From Limnephilus marmoratus (taxonomy: Eukaryota > Arthropoda > Insecta > Trichoptera > Limnephilidae): DNA of 64,000 nucleotides. Where the stretch lies: assembly GCA_917880885.1 (NCBI GenBank), contig OU862909.1, positions 34,222,405 through 34,286,404 of the forward strand, given 5' to 3'. The notes beneath the pieces were generated by a model, which saw nothing but the letters and a program-made list of their open reading frames with translations, was not told where the DNA came from and did no database searches. The stretch's first letter is position 1. Each line of letters begins with the position of its first letter. A program made the position numbers and the translations under genes. Below are positions 22,976 to 33,678 of the stretch, piece by piece.

Positions 22976-24359
22976 AAAAAACATATCTACTGTATCACAA
23001 AACCCCTCCCTTGCTGCGAATTCGTTACAACAATGACGACAAGGAATCAGAAAATCTGATTTTTCTTTTTCCAGATTTTCGATTGAGTTTCGCTAATATT
23101 TTTTTCATTTAATTATATATTACAATTTGAGGTTTTACTCATAAAATAAAAATAAAGAAATATGTATTTAGACTTTGGGAATTATTTACTGTTAAGGAAT
23201 CGTGTATAAAAATACGATGAACCGAGAAAAGAACTAACGGGTCAATGTTGATACGATGTAGGTGTTTACGAGTGTGATGACTTCTTATTTACATAATATA
23301 TTACGTTTAACGGTGTTATAATAAAAATATTACATAATAATTCGAACCCGTTGTATAATCACATACGTAATACTGCATAAGCTAAATATATTTAAAAAAT
23401 CTGTTTAACATTATGTCAGTATTTATGTATATTAGATAAAATCGCAGCATATTTACATGTAAAACATAATTTTATCATGCAAATTTATGAAGAAGTATAC
23501 ATTTATCCCATACTACTTTCGGTGCTACGGTGATTTGTTCGATAGTAAGCGATAATTCTGAGCGATAAAAGTGATCTGTGTTCAGTGTTGTTTTCATTTT
23601 GTAACGATAGGTTCATTGTTGGATAGTTTGGATGTAAATTGCAAATTACAATAATATACATACCGTTGTATTAGTAGCACGTTATGCTAAATGCCAATCA
23701 CGCTATACGGATGCTCGCCGTGAACTTGAGACAGGTGTTTGTGGAGGAATAGAATTGTTAACGTATAAGGAAGAGAAAGATATTTTTGAAACATTTAGCT
23801 CACTGGACTGTGACTTGATATCACGCTTTTGATTTTTACCAGATTTACTGTAAAAATAAGTTATTCTTAATCAAGGCAATGGATCGCTGATGGTACCGAT
23901 TAATTTTATTTAGAAAAATTAACATTGGTTCATGATGTGTGGGTGATATATTGTTGTTTTAATCTCACTTTTAGAGAAATTTTAATTGAAATGATAGTTT
24001 TTAATTTAGAATTTTACACTTTTTATTTGAATGCAAAAGCATGTTGATTCAGATGCAATGACAAGTCAGTTAAATTAATTGAGAAGTGTTCGTGATTTTT
24101 AAAAATAACAACAATTGATTTTTTTTAATAACACCGCTAATTTTAGTCATAAATCACTCTGCATCAGTTTACTTTTGACAAAATGATTCAATGATTTTTT
24201 GAAGACAGCATAAGGAATCTGTTTACTTTTTCTCACTTGTTGAATGTGCAATGAATACTGAAAATCAACAACCTTAAAAACAGTTTAATTAATAGAAGTA
24301 CTCGTTTGATTTCATTATCCTAATTCCAGGAGGTTTTTAAGGGTAGATATTTGACGGTG

Positions 24360-24432
24360 ACAGAAAGGTCATTAAGAGTGATGATAAAAAATTGGTTAAA
24401 TATGTTAGGTTAGGTTCGGGTTACCGGCATAG
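24360..24432. mobile_element. MITE-A internal fragment
   Basis: GGTCATTAAGAGTGATGA followed by AAAATTGGTTAAATA and GTTAGGTTCGGGTTA matches the interior of other MITE-A copies. No termini remain. Confidence 0.5.
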
Positions 24433-25211
24433 ACATCCAAATTTAATAGACGAGAAGATACAGATGAGGGGTAAAACCAAACTATGAGGGGCGAAGAGGG
24501 GAAAGATGACTGTGATTCGTTTAAAAATCAACCTGACAGTATAGGCATCTCGCATTATAATATCACCATTTAATTCTTAAAAGCAAAATATGCTTTTGAA
24601 TGAATAGACCTTTTCATATGGAAGCGCGAATTGCTCGCCACGTTATTAATTAACATATTTGCGAAGTCCAAATGCGACAAAGTAAAGTTCGCCGATTTTC
24701 ACAGAGGAATATTTTGTTGCCGTATTTAGTTAAGACACTTTTACAAATGTTTCATAATTTACTTACCCCTGTAACCAGCGATGAGCTCACTGGAGTACCG
24801 CCCACATTCGCTATGTCCACATATTTTATGGTATAGCATGTATAGCACAAGCTCTCATTTTTGTCGTGTTATTTCGTAAAATGTACGATGTGAGCTCGGC
24901 GCTGGTCAGGACAAGAATGATGACGTCACATTTTTTTAGATTCAAGCGAGGCTCTCGTAAGCCCAGCCGGCTCCATGGAATCGGTATGGGGAGGGGGAAA
25001 TAGTACGCTTTTATCACTTAGGGCAGGTCCAGATATATTCATATGTCCATGGTTACCGGCTATTTTACAGTTATTTTTTTCAAAGCTTTTAATGGTCTTC
25101 CTGAGGTGTTTCGGAGTTGGTTTCATTCTGAGTTGGCATGGAACCATATTTGACATATCATTGACCTACACTTCCTATTACCTTTCTTTTTATTTTTTTG
25201 GAAGATTATTT

Positions 25212-25497
25212 GGGAGGCGGGAATGGGTACCGCCGCCCCGGGAACCTTTATTGGATAACCCACGCCTCTGCCATAGGTCACCCCAAGTGGTTCGCTACGT
25301 TTGGTAATTTAGCAGGGGTGCCCGGGTTCATGGGGTAAGGTTTGTCTAGGTCTTGGAGACGGATGACCAGGACACACTGAACCCTAGATTCCTACCCACC
25401 CCTTAAACCCTTTTCCTTCCCAGAACTCTCCTTTACTTCCTTTCCTTAATTATTTTCCTCAGGGCCTCCTGTGTGGAGCTCATGTAAAAAAAAAATA
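25212..25497 (+). mobile_element. SINE-1 with intact head and poly(A), internal deletion
   Basis: Head GGGAGGCGGGAATGGGTACC, central box TAGCAGGGGTGCCCGGGTTC, body GGTTTGTCTAGGTCTTGGAG, and 3' end CTCAGGGCCTCCTGTGTGGA followed by poly(A). About 50 bp just before the 3' end (the ACACAGCATCCCCAAAGATG part) is missing compared with other copies. Confidence 0.85.
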
Positions 25498-25576
25498 TAT
25501 ATAAGAACCTGAAAGAAAGAATGTTAAAATATGTAAGCTTAGTATTAATGTATAATATGTATATGTACGTTTATAC

Positions 25577-25780
25577 GGTTCCATGCCAACTCAGAACCAA
25601 GTCAACTCAACACCTCTTTGAAAACTAAAAACCTCGCTGAAAGCTATGAAAAGTAAAAATTAAAATATAGCCCATAACGTCACCCAAACTATTTAACCAA
25701 TTTTTTTTCATCACTTTTATTGACTTTTCAAAGGGTGTGTTCAGTTGATTTCATTATGAGTTGTCCGGTGATCCAAAAAA
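25577..25780. mobile_element. MITE-A, complete copy of about 204 bp
   Basis: Left GGTTCCATGCCAACTCAGAA with CAACACCTCTTTGAAAA; right TTTTCAAAGGGTGTG with TGAGTTGTCCGGTGATCC. Inverted arms are about 50 bp. The interior carries TAGCCCATAACGTCACCCAA. No ORF. Confidence 0.7.
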
Positions 25781-26026
25781 ACACCTGTAATTGCCTGTAA
25801 TCATTTACTTTATTACAAAAAATAAAAAAATATGGCTCTTGCTATACATACATATTATCTATAATATAGAGACTTGCAGAATTGCCTACTGGTATATTGC
25901 AGTGAGATCAAAATTGTACCACATGCATTAGTATGCTATTACTCATTACTCATTTTCCCTATCTACCAAATTGATTAAAAAAAATGGCAAAACTAATTTT
26001 ATTATTATTTTTAAATATTTTTGCAG

Positions 26027-26095
26027 ACCATCGCTTCTGGGATGTGGACTATACTGGAAACTATTCTTCTAGGAACATTTCTGCTCTATTCCACG
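26027..26095 (+). CDS. GPR158/179-like class C GPCR, 23-codon exon (TM2)
   Basis: Small internal exon of 69 nt, read in phase 0 at both ends. The acceptor is TTTTTGCAG|ACC and the donor ACG|GTAAGC. It encodes TIASGMWTILETILLGTF followed by LLYST. This closely matches the start of TM2 in the GPR158 family, where an (R)ASG..(I/L)LLETILFG..LLY motif is characteristic. It joins in frame to the preceding exon (ending KQRKCK) and to the next (starting VVVRFFEPS). It lies 4.1 kb after the TM1 exon and 31.4 kb before the TM3 exon. It is too short to be picked up as an ORF; the phase match on both sides is the main support. Confidence 0.85.
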
Positions 26096-27861
26096 GTAAG
26101 CTTATTCACTTTTTTAGATTTTACGATATGTTTTTGTTTCACCGCTGATGGTGGTATGGGATGTGGGATGTGGGCTGTGAGCGGTTCGGAGCGATTATGA
26201 TCGCGGGCAATAAATGCCTGACCGATTTTTATACCGTTGCGTTTCTGTAATAGATCAATCAATGTGAAATATTGCCAGTTAAATTACATAGATTTGGCTT
26301 TGATGGGTAATCCTACAAATCATACAACATATGAAAAACGTCCATCGCATTACTTTTTTATATTATATGGGTATTAGGAAAAGGTAAATAAAAAGAAAAA
26401 AAATACAATTTTCGCCATTTCATTATGTAGAGTGGGCCATAAACATTTGCTTTTTTTAAATATACACGAAGAAAAATATAGATTTTATTTAAATAAATGA
26501 TTATTATTGATTAGAACAAAAATATGCTGGAAAATCAATTCGTGAAAATAATTTCGTCAAAATGGCCGCCATCTCACCGCTGGCATTCCTCAAATCGGGC
26601 CCTTAGATTTTCGAAAACTTTTCGACACAAATCTCGGGGAATGTTGACCATTTCACTTGATGGATGTTCTCCTTTAATTGGAGTATAGTCGCTGATTTAT
26701 TAACGTAGACTCGACTTGTAAGATAAAAAAAATATATACACCTATATATCCCATAAAAAAAACAGCTCGGATTAGATTCGGGCAGCGGGGAAGTCATGGA
26801 ATATCTCTTCTCTGCGTGATCAGTTTGTTCGGGAAAATTTCTTTAACGAATTTATTTTGCTCCATGGCTACCCTGTTTGTTTTCCTGCCGGTTTCTTCAA
26901 AATTTTTAAACCATGATTTAATTAAATTAACACTAGGGAACTGATTAATACTCTGTAATTGGTGATGCGAACGAAATAGGCGACGTAAACCAGAATAGGG
27001 TCATTGTTGAACAGAAAAAACAAAACCATTGTTTTCGTAAAAATGTTTTACCCAGAAAGCGCGTTGCTCTCCCGTAAAGCGATCCATTGTGACTAATTTT
27101 CCAAGAAACGAGGAACCACGCGTAAATCTCCCCGCTCTCCTTCCCCGTTCGAAATCCCCACTAACACGATTACAAAAGTGCAAATTATGGCCCATAATAT
27201 ATTTGGATTGTCCGAAACTTTGAAAGACTTATTATCTATTTTTGTTTATTGGAAAAAATCATTATTACTTCTTAAGCTTTTGTAAAATTGTTGAAAGGGC
27301 CAATTATTTATGTTTATTGAAGCTAAGGAATGTCATTCTTTAAAACCTTTAGTATCTTTGTTTTGTAAACAAACCCGTATTTTTAACTGAAATTTTATGC
27401 TCGTAATACGTTTTAATACGTTTTGATTAATATCGATATAACTATAATTTAGGTCGACAGTGAATTTTAATGATTTATAACTTCAATATGATCCTAATAT
27501 ATCAAATAAGTACCTTTCTCTGGTTTTGAAGGTCAAGTGAATAAAACTGCAGATTTGTATAAAAATCAATCCACGACATCCTTCCGCCACGAACACTCTT
27601 CTTAAAATAATTAAGACATGGTTTTTTTTTAAATTTAAAATCAATCAATCATCAGTTTTATCAAAAATACCTACGTGCTGTGAAACCAAGTTTAATAAGT
27701 TTACTACTAGTATATTTATCCTTCTCTACTTTTTATTCAGACAACTCAGAATCAACACAACTCAACACCTCGTTGAAACTCATTAAAAGCGATGAAATAA
27801 TAATCGAAAATAGCCCATAACCTAATCTAACGGAACCTATTTAACCAGTTTAAAAAAAATT

Positions 27862-28244
27862 ACTGAAATAAAACAATAAAATTGTTTGTAACCACGATTT
27901 ATTTATATAATTTTTTTAATACCGACCGGTTTCGCTTAACACAAGCATCTTCAGGGTATATCTACAATAAAATTAAACTGATAAAAAAATACATCGTTTG
28001 AACTTATATGTACAAATAGAAAGTGACAGAACATAATATAAAGGAAAAGTGAGAAAGTAAAATTAAAATCTTACATCATAATATTACTATGTACAAGTAT
28101 ATTATATTTTGTCTCTTTCTATATGTACCTATATACAAGCTCACACAATGTATTTTTATGTGTTATGCGAAACCGATCGGTATTAAAAAATGTAATAAGT
28201 AAATCGGGGTTACAAACAAAGTAATTGTTTTATTTCAGTTAGTA
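27862..28244. mobile_element. Foldback element carrying a hammerhead ribozyme core
   Basis: Arms of about 75 bp: ACTGAAATAAAACAAT, GTTTGTAACC and TTTAATACCGACCGGTTTCG at the left, mirrored at the right (28170-28244) as CGAAACCGATCGGTATT and ATTGTTTTATTTCAGT. The spacer of about 230 bp is AT-rich. The left arm has a complete hammerhead core on its minus strand; in the right arm the stem II region is degenerate. Similar short repeats are known from Penelope-like retroelements, but no RT or GIY-YIG sequence is present. Confidence 0.7.
27919..27959 (-). ncRNA. Candidate hammerhead ribozyme (short stem III variant)
   Basis: In minus-strand order: stem I arm AUACC (27959-27955), CUGAAGA (27954-27948, fits CUGANGA), one extra U, stem II GCUU-GUGUU-AAGC (27946-27934), GAA (27933-27931), then ACCGGU (27930-27925) and C17 (27924), followed by GGUAU (27923-27919), which closes stem I. 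All invariant bases C3 U4 G5 A6 G8 A9 G12 A13 A14, the A15.1-U16.1 pair and the GUC cleavage triplet are present. ACCGGU is self-complementary without a loop, so activity would need dimerisation, as reported for Penelope-associated hammerheads. The unpaired U between A9 and stem II is unusual. Confidence 0.6.
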
Positions 28245-28854
28245 TGTCAATCTACAAAGTGACTGCTTTCTACCAAAAGATTTTTTTCGTCACTTTTAAT
28301 GACTTTTCAAAGAAGGTGTTGAATTGCGTTGATTCTGGGTTGTCCGGTCATCCAATTATGCCTACGTAAGTACTGTAACTTAATAAATAAATATTATTAA
28401 CCCTATTAGGGGGTTAATAAATAAATATTATTTATTTCGGCGGAATTTAGAAACTTTCCCGTGGTCGTTGGAAAAATGAAAGTTCTTTAACCATACTATT
28501 CCAGTAGCTCTCAGAAGTCATATACGCAATCATATAAATCTCTTCGCAATCTATTTTGAATGTTTTCCCTCCACAGTGTTACACTAAATGGCCCAGCCGT
28601 AGCCGTTGGGATCAAATTGATTATTAATAGATATGGCATCACGTTCTACTGCTCCCATTGATGGTATTCTGGATATCTTCCATTATTATGAATTCCAATA
28701 TTTGTTGCAGAGAAACTATTTTAGATTTTAACAGATGTGTTGAATTCCCAAAGTACTTATTCAGATACACGGGTCGGGTGGTATTAACTGCGGACGGTGA
28801 GCTGCTGAGCTAGGCAAGCAGCTTTGAAAATTGTTCGAGGTACATCACAAAGTG

Positions 28855-29270
28855 ATGTAACAGTGGTAGAGGTGTTGATAATGCGAAAGAACAACTGGTA
28901 AGAATAATCTAGTCGAATTTAATATTTCAAAGACTCAATCATATCTGATTACGACTAAAAGGGATCGTAATGACAATCTAGTCTCCATCAACGAAAGCAA
29001 TCTTTCCAACATGCCTTCCATTGATATGCTTGGTACTCTAAGTGACCAGCTCAGGCACGGGGGCTCCATCGAAACTAGAGTCCAGTTTGCCGCTCAGAAG
29101 ATGGGCGTAATGTACAGGGCCCGCAGATACTTTAATAGTACACAACCTAAGAGTATGGATATTACATAGTTCCATGTACACAACTGCTGACCCTGTACAA
29201 ATCGCAAGTGCGTCCCACTGTTGTGTAGCTCTGAAATACCTGAAAAAACCCTTGACATCCACGCTTGACA
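28855..29270 (+). mobile_element. LINE-A 3' region, part 1
   Basis: Plus-strand copy with frame breaks. It shows VEFNISKTQS (the EFN.SKTQ motif after the RT domain), SIDMLGTLSDQLRHGG, VQFAAQKMGVMYRARRYFN and LLTLYKSQVRPT. It corresponds to 41640-41440 of the minus-strand copy. A section downstream is missing, and the element resumes at 29525 after a MITE. Confidence 0.8.
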
Positions 29271-29281
29271 TTTCGTCACCT

Positions 29282-29528
29282 CAGTTCTTATTTGTCCAAC
29301 AGACCATTTTAGTTTTTGTTTAATCTCCACTTTAAAATTAAAAATAAAGTATAAAAAATTATAGTTAATCACTTACCTAAGAATTATTTAAACTGATGAA
29401 ATCTTTACCTTTACGGAAATAGCTTTAACTTAAACACCCATCATGATGTTTCGTTGAAATAACGAAAGGAAATCTTCTCCTTCTGTAAAATTTTCGAATG
29501 GTCTGTTGGACAAATACGAACTAAAGGA
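29282..29528. mobile_element. MITE inserted in LINE-A, probable 9-bp target duplication
   Basis: Inverted arms contain TATTTGTCCAACAGACCATT at the left and its reverse complement at the right. The flanks ATTTCGTCAC and ATTTGTCAC match a single LINE-A stretch (ACATTTGTCACATGAGAACG), so the LINE sequence was duplicated at insertion. A 9-bp duplication would fit a Mutator-like element. No ORF. Confidence 0.65.
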
Positions 29529-29690
29529 GGATTTGTCACATGAGAACGGGTCGCTGTGTAATGATTTGCCGGCCTCTGGTTTCTTCTCTCCTATAACACG
29601 GATCTCTTCATGACCATGTTCACTCCTTCCTCTTCTCAAAAAGACCCTCCACAAAGCATCTTCAAACATGAAAGATGTTATCATATGCGG
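29529..29690 (+). mobile_element. LINE-A 3' region, part 2
   Basis: Continues LINE-A with the ACATGAGAACGGGTCGCTGT, AATGATTTGCCGGCCTCTG and CCTTCCTCTTCTCAAAAAGA blocks (C-terminal NDLPAS, then SSKRPS-like). It ends before the terminal part shared with SINE-1 is complete. Internally deleted relative to 40905-41640. Confidence 0.75.
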
Positions 29691-30297
29691 AGTTATTTAA
29701 AAAAAACCTAGACTCTTTGTGTAACGATCCGATATTGATTATAATATTTTAATGATTAACTTTGTATTTTAAGCTAACAAGAATGCCATTTCCTAGCAGT
29801 GCTTCCCTGACATTATCCATTGAATTTTCCTTAGTTACAAATCGTACTGACGTGTTTCGTGTTTGAAATAAAAAAAATACAAAAGCGATAATTTCAAACC
29901 CATTAAATAAACTCTATAACATCTGGCAATCCCCCTCGCTCGTGTTATTTTTAATGCCCTACCTATGTTTTTGCGATCGAATAAACAATTGGCACAAATT
30001 GAACTCCCCTGACGGACATTTGATGCCAATAGTACACACTTGTTACCACAATACTTCGGGGAATTGCGAACATTTCAATAACAACCTGTCCGCTCCGGCT
30101 GTGGTTCTTGTGCTACCTGAAGTGTACACCCTTCTGACTAGGTACCATCACATACACGCCGTACGCCACACGCCGCACGTCACACGCCACACTGCACAGT
30201 GAACAAGCGTCCGATTCTTTACAATTGGTGACCAAAAATATGGTTTTGATAATCTTATTCAAATCAATATTCCATGGTTAAACGAAGTCAAATCTGT

Positions 30298-30530
30298 TTT
30301 GAAGTGAAAACTTCTTCAGCACAGTTGTGATGTGAAACTCGATGAAACGAAAAATAGCGACTCTAAAAAGAGACAAACACAAAGACAATTTAAAGGATTT
30401 AGCTTGCGGGAGAATGAGATTGTATAATCGGTCTCCTCTTTGTTGCTTCGTAGCGTCTCCACTCTTGTCTACCTTAGTTTTCTGAAGGTTTCATTTCTGT
30501 CGCTTGTGATTGCACATTCTGTTTTTTGTT
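30298..30530 (+). repeat. Dispersed repeat B, copy 1
   Basis: Starts near GAAGTGAAAACTTCTTCAGC, contains GATGTGAAACTCGATGAAAC, GAGACAAACACAAAG and CGGTCTCCTCTTTG, and ends GTTTTCTGAAGGTTTCATTT. Three other copies: 32240-32475 (inverted), 32833-33055 and 49455-49710. The start and the end motif GAAGGTTTCACTTC are inverted relatives. No ORF. Confidence 0.7.
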
Positions 30531-30534
30531 TTTA

Positions 30535-30905
30535 CTTTTACCCCACAAAAGAGGCCCTGATGAAAATAATTTCCCTCAGGGCGTCTATCGTCTTTGAAGA
30601 TGCTGTGTAAAGGTTATATTTTATGATAGGAAGGAGAGGCAAATCTGGGATAGAAAAAGGTATGAGGGGCGTGTAGTATGAGTAATTTAGGGGTCAGTGA
30701 GTCCAGGAGTGACAGATGTACGAATCCATCCCTCCCACTGAGTGAGAGGGTTGGGAGAGTCCTGCTGGAGAGGTAAAAATATCTTCCACCACCAATCTCT
30801 CTAAATCCGGCCCGCCGGACAATAGGTGGGCAGACGTGTCCACCAAGATCTAGACAATCGTAATCCCATGAACCCGGGCATCCCTGCTAAGTATCTAAAC
30901 GTAAC
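30535..30905 (-). mobile_element. SINE-1, nearly full length
   Basis: Minus-strand copy from the 3' part (GAAAATAATTTCCCTCAGGG, GATGCTGTGTAAAGG) through the central body (CTGAGTGAGAGGGTTGGGAG, GCCCGCCGGACAATAGGTGG) to AACCCGGGCATCCCTGCTAA near the head. The outermost GC-rich head is missing. Confidence 0.8.
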
Positions 30906-31159
30906 GAAGTGCTTGGTTAAACGACAGTCAAATCGATAAAAAAAATACACGAAGGTACTTTCTGATATTCAATATATAGTACAGAAAAATCGTTGGCCAT
31001 CAAGATGGTTCACGGAAAAATAATTGTGAGTTTAAAAAGCACAATGGTCCAATTGCATTTTTTTAAACTTTAACAGAAATTTTCAGAAATTAGTTGCACT
31101 TTCCGGAAGTAGATAGTTTTACATCAAATTTTAAAACAATTTTATATTTAAACTTTTCA

Positions 31160-31890
31160 TTTATTATATAACCAGAGAAAACCGGAAATATGTCATTTTT
31201 AAATCAAATTTTAGACGTATTGACTCTTTTCCACAAAAAATTATAAATTGATTTCGAAAGATTGTTCTTTTATCTAGTAAAGGCATGGTTTAAATTTTGA
31301 GAAAAAATGTTTATATTTAGTATAATAAGGTAAAGTCGTTGGCAGATTTGTTAAATTTTCAAACGAAAAATCTTATTTTACAAGACATGTTTCATACCAT
31401 GTACTCATACATTATTGTACATCAATACGTTATCTATTAAACGCATGTTTCAAATTTTTAATTTTAGTTCAAATAAAATCATTAAAAAATATATCCGAAC
31501 ACGGACTTTATGACGAAAATTTCTCTGTTTTGTCTCTCTATTTACGGTGTTACAAATTAATATATTTAAGTTTTTTTTTACATTCTTATTTTGTTTAAAC
31601 ATTATTGAAAAATGATAAATACTTATGATCGAAAAATAATTACAAAAAGTACATAATTTTAATAGTTTTATCATCACGCCTTTCAGCATTTTTAGATGTG
31701 GTATAAATTAATGCAAATTTGGAATGAAACAAAATTGATATTGAGTTATAATTTTAAAAAGCTGGTAAGGAGAATAATTAATCTTTCTCTTTGGAACCGC
31801 CCTGTACGATCGTAAGAATATCTTTCGACGAAATATGGATTTACTGCCGCTGGCTGGTTTAAGCCCCTTGGCGCTTTGCGAGGAAGATAA
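31160..31890 (+). repeat. Repeat L, copy 2
   Basis: Matches 61027-61760 along its length, from ACCAGAGAAAACCGGAAATA through TCATCACGCCTTTCAGCATT to CCGCTGGCTGGTTTAAG. More diverged than the other two copies. No ORF. Confidence 0.75.
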
Positions 31891-31909
31891 ACATACAGAA
31901 AGGAGTTTT

Positions 31910-32085
31910 TTTGTTATTAGTTTTTGGGATATTATGCCGTGTTGCGCTACCTCCTTCTTTAGCCAATCATCAGGGCAGATGTGTGATGATGGACACTGTA
32001 ACGCTGTCCGAAACGTTGGCTAAAGAAAGAGGAAGCGCAATACGGCATAACATCCTAAATACTTTTGGCCGTGAAAATTAAAATC
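31910..32085. mobile_element. Foldback element related to 2543-2757
   Basis: Same outer arms (TTATGCCGTGTTGCGCTACC and its inverse, and ACTTTTGGCCGTGAAAAT at the right). The left arm is shortened. On the + strand the right arm reads GUGAUGA (31983-31989; C3 replaced by G), U, a GGACA/UGUCC stem II, GAAAC, GUU and GGC. ACGU is a loop-less self-complementary stem III here. Confidence 0.7.
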
Positions 32086-32239
32086 GTATCATATAGAAAG
32101 GAGATTTATTGTATATCATTAATGCACGTCTCAAAATAGCCATTTATTAGACGTTAACTAAAAATAAGACAAAATCTAATTCAAGATTGATATTATAATC
32201 ATCATAATTAAAATTATAATAATATCAAAAAATCGAGTG

Positions 32240-32475
32240 CAGTTTACACGCGGTAGACGTGAAACCTTCACCACACAATCTCGACCAATATGAGCCTTGA
32301 AAAATAGCACATAATCAAAGCGGCCAATGCGGTAAGGTTTCATTCTTTCGTAGGCTAAATCCTATAGATGTATGTGTTTGTATCTTTTTCATTGTTTGTA
32401 TCGAGTTTCAAATCACAACAGTGCTAAAGAAGTTTCACTCCAAAAATCGAATAATGTTGTTTTCCCTTGCTTGTT
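32240..32475 (-). repeat. Dispersed repeat B, copy 2 (inverted)
   Basis: Starts with the inverted end (GCAGTTTACACGCGG, GTGAAACCTTCA) and finishes with the inverted start (GAGTTTCAAATCACAACAGT, GCTAAAGAAGTTTCAC). The interior is rearranged relative to copy 1. Confidence 0.65.
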
Positions 32476-32832
32476 TAAAACGAGCTTTCAAACCTGAATG
32501 CGAAGAAAAAAATCGAAAACAAAGTGAGTAGCTTGGTGTTGCCTTGCCACGTTACAAATTATATATATTCTGGAATATTATGCAAATGGCCACATCACTT
32601 GACCTGTGTGTGAAACAGCCCCTCGCGCCTATTTGACCAGTTTTAAATAGTGTTAACGTTTTTTTTGTCAGGATGTCGTCAAGGAATGTTCTGGAATAAA
32701 ACTATTATTTTGTATCTTATTTTGAGCGATTATTTATTTTAAAATTGTCGTTGTTGGAGAACAAAAATAGTTAACTCATTAAAAAAATGTTTGCAATAGG
32801 ATTTCAAAAAAATTTGCTCTGTTAACTTTTTG

Positions 32833-33055
32833 AAGTGAAAACTTCTTTAGCACCGTTGTGACTTTGAAACTAGATTGCGTTTAGTTTGGTTCTTTGTGCG
32901 TAGCCTTCCCACTCTTGTTTAAACTTGGAAATAATATTATAACAAATAAACCCCACAATTATCCCACTGCTGATACTATGCATTCGTCTCACTCTCTCGA
33001 AGTTTAGTTTCATGAAGGTTTCACTTCTGCCGCGGGTGAAATGCACTCATGTGGT
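32833..33055 (+). repeat. Dispersed repeat B, copy 3
   Basis: GAAGTGAAAACTTCTTTAGC followed by CACCGTTGTGACTTTGAAAC at the left and ATGAAGGTTTCACTTCTGCC at the right. The interior is partly replaced by unrelated AT-rich sequence. Confidence 0.65.
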
Positions 33056-33485
33056 TGAATCACCATAAAAAATGATGCTGTCAGTTTTTCAATATTTAAA
33101 AAACAAATTTGTCCAGCTAATGATGGGATTCCGAACGCTGTGCACTACGTATGCTATGACCACACACCACCACCCGGTGAAACATACAGACAATCTGCCC
33201 ATCGCTGTCTAAGTGTCCATGCCCGTAGCACGTAGTGCCGGAGAAAAATGATGATGACATATGATCATAAAAATAAAGCGAAAAATTCACAGATCTGCAT
33301 TTCTCGTTTTGACTGGATGTGTTATCTCTTACCCTCAACATTTATTCTCGGTGTTAAAAATATCGCCGTGAATACGTGACTCATATGCAGGGTCGAATTA
33401 GACCATTAGAGACCTTGCACAATATGAACACAGGTAATAATGCAGATCGATTGCTCGTGATGTCGTAACGGCTCATATAACAAGG

Positions 33486-33678
33486 GTTCAAAAGGTGAGG
33501 TTCATTGTCTAGGTCTTGGCGGCGGATACATCTGCCCACCTACTAAGTGGTGGGCCGGATCGGGAGAGACTGGTTGAGGAACACGATTTGGCCTCTCTAG
33601 TAGGATTCTCGCGACTCATCGTCTTGCAACGCTGTGGTAGGGATTTCATAGGTCCGTTACTTTTGGACCCATTGGCCC
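33486..33678 (+). mobile_element. SINE-1, left half, split by hAT
   Basis: Contains GGTTCATTGTCTAGGTCTTG and the longer central body (GGTGGGCCGGATCGGGAGAG). It breaks at ATTGGCCC, the target duplication of the hAT element, and continues at 36044. Confidence 0.8.

Larger units (their letters stand above)
21917..26026 (+). other. Intron between TM1 and TM2 exons (4.1 kb)
   Basis: GTAAGC donor and TTGCAG acceptor, both phase 0. It holds a MITE-A copy with an inserted foldback (22117-22449), a truncated SINE-2 (22745-22975), a MITE-A fragment (24360-24432), a SINE-1 (25212-25497) and another MITE-A (25577-25780). I see nothing recognisable in 22980-24360 or 24435-25210. Confidence 0.8.
27739..28352. 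mobile_element. MITE-A copy split by a hammerhead foldback
   Basis: The left arm CAGACAACTCAGAATCAAC with CAACACCTCGTTGAAA is mirrored at 28265-28352 (TTTTCAAAGAAGGTGTTGAA, GGGTTGTCCGGTCATCC). The interior of MITE-A (ATAGCCCATAACCTAATC) is interrupted at about 27860 by the foldback element. Confidence 0.75.

Noticed and set aside
28170..28210. A second hammerhead in the right arm of the 27.9-kb foldback
   Set aside because: GCGAAACCGATCGGTATT is present but the CUGANGA box and stem II are not, so only half of the core remains.
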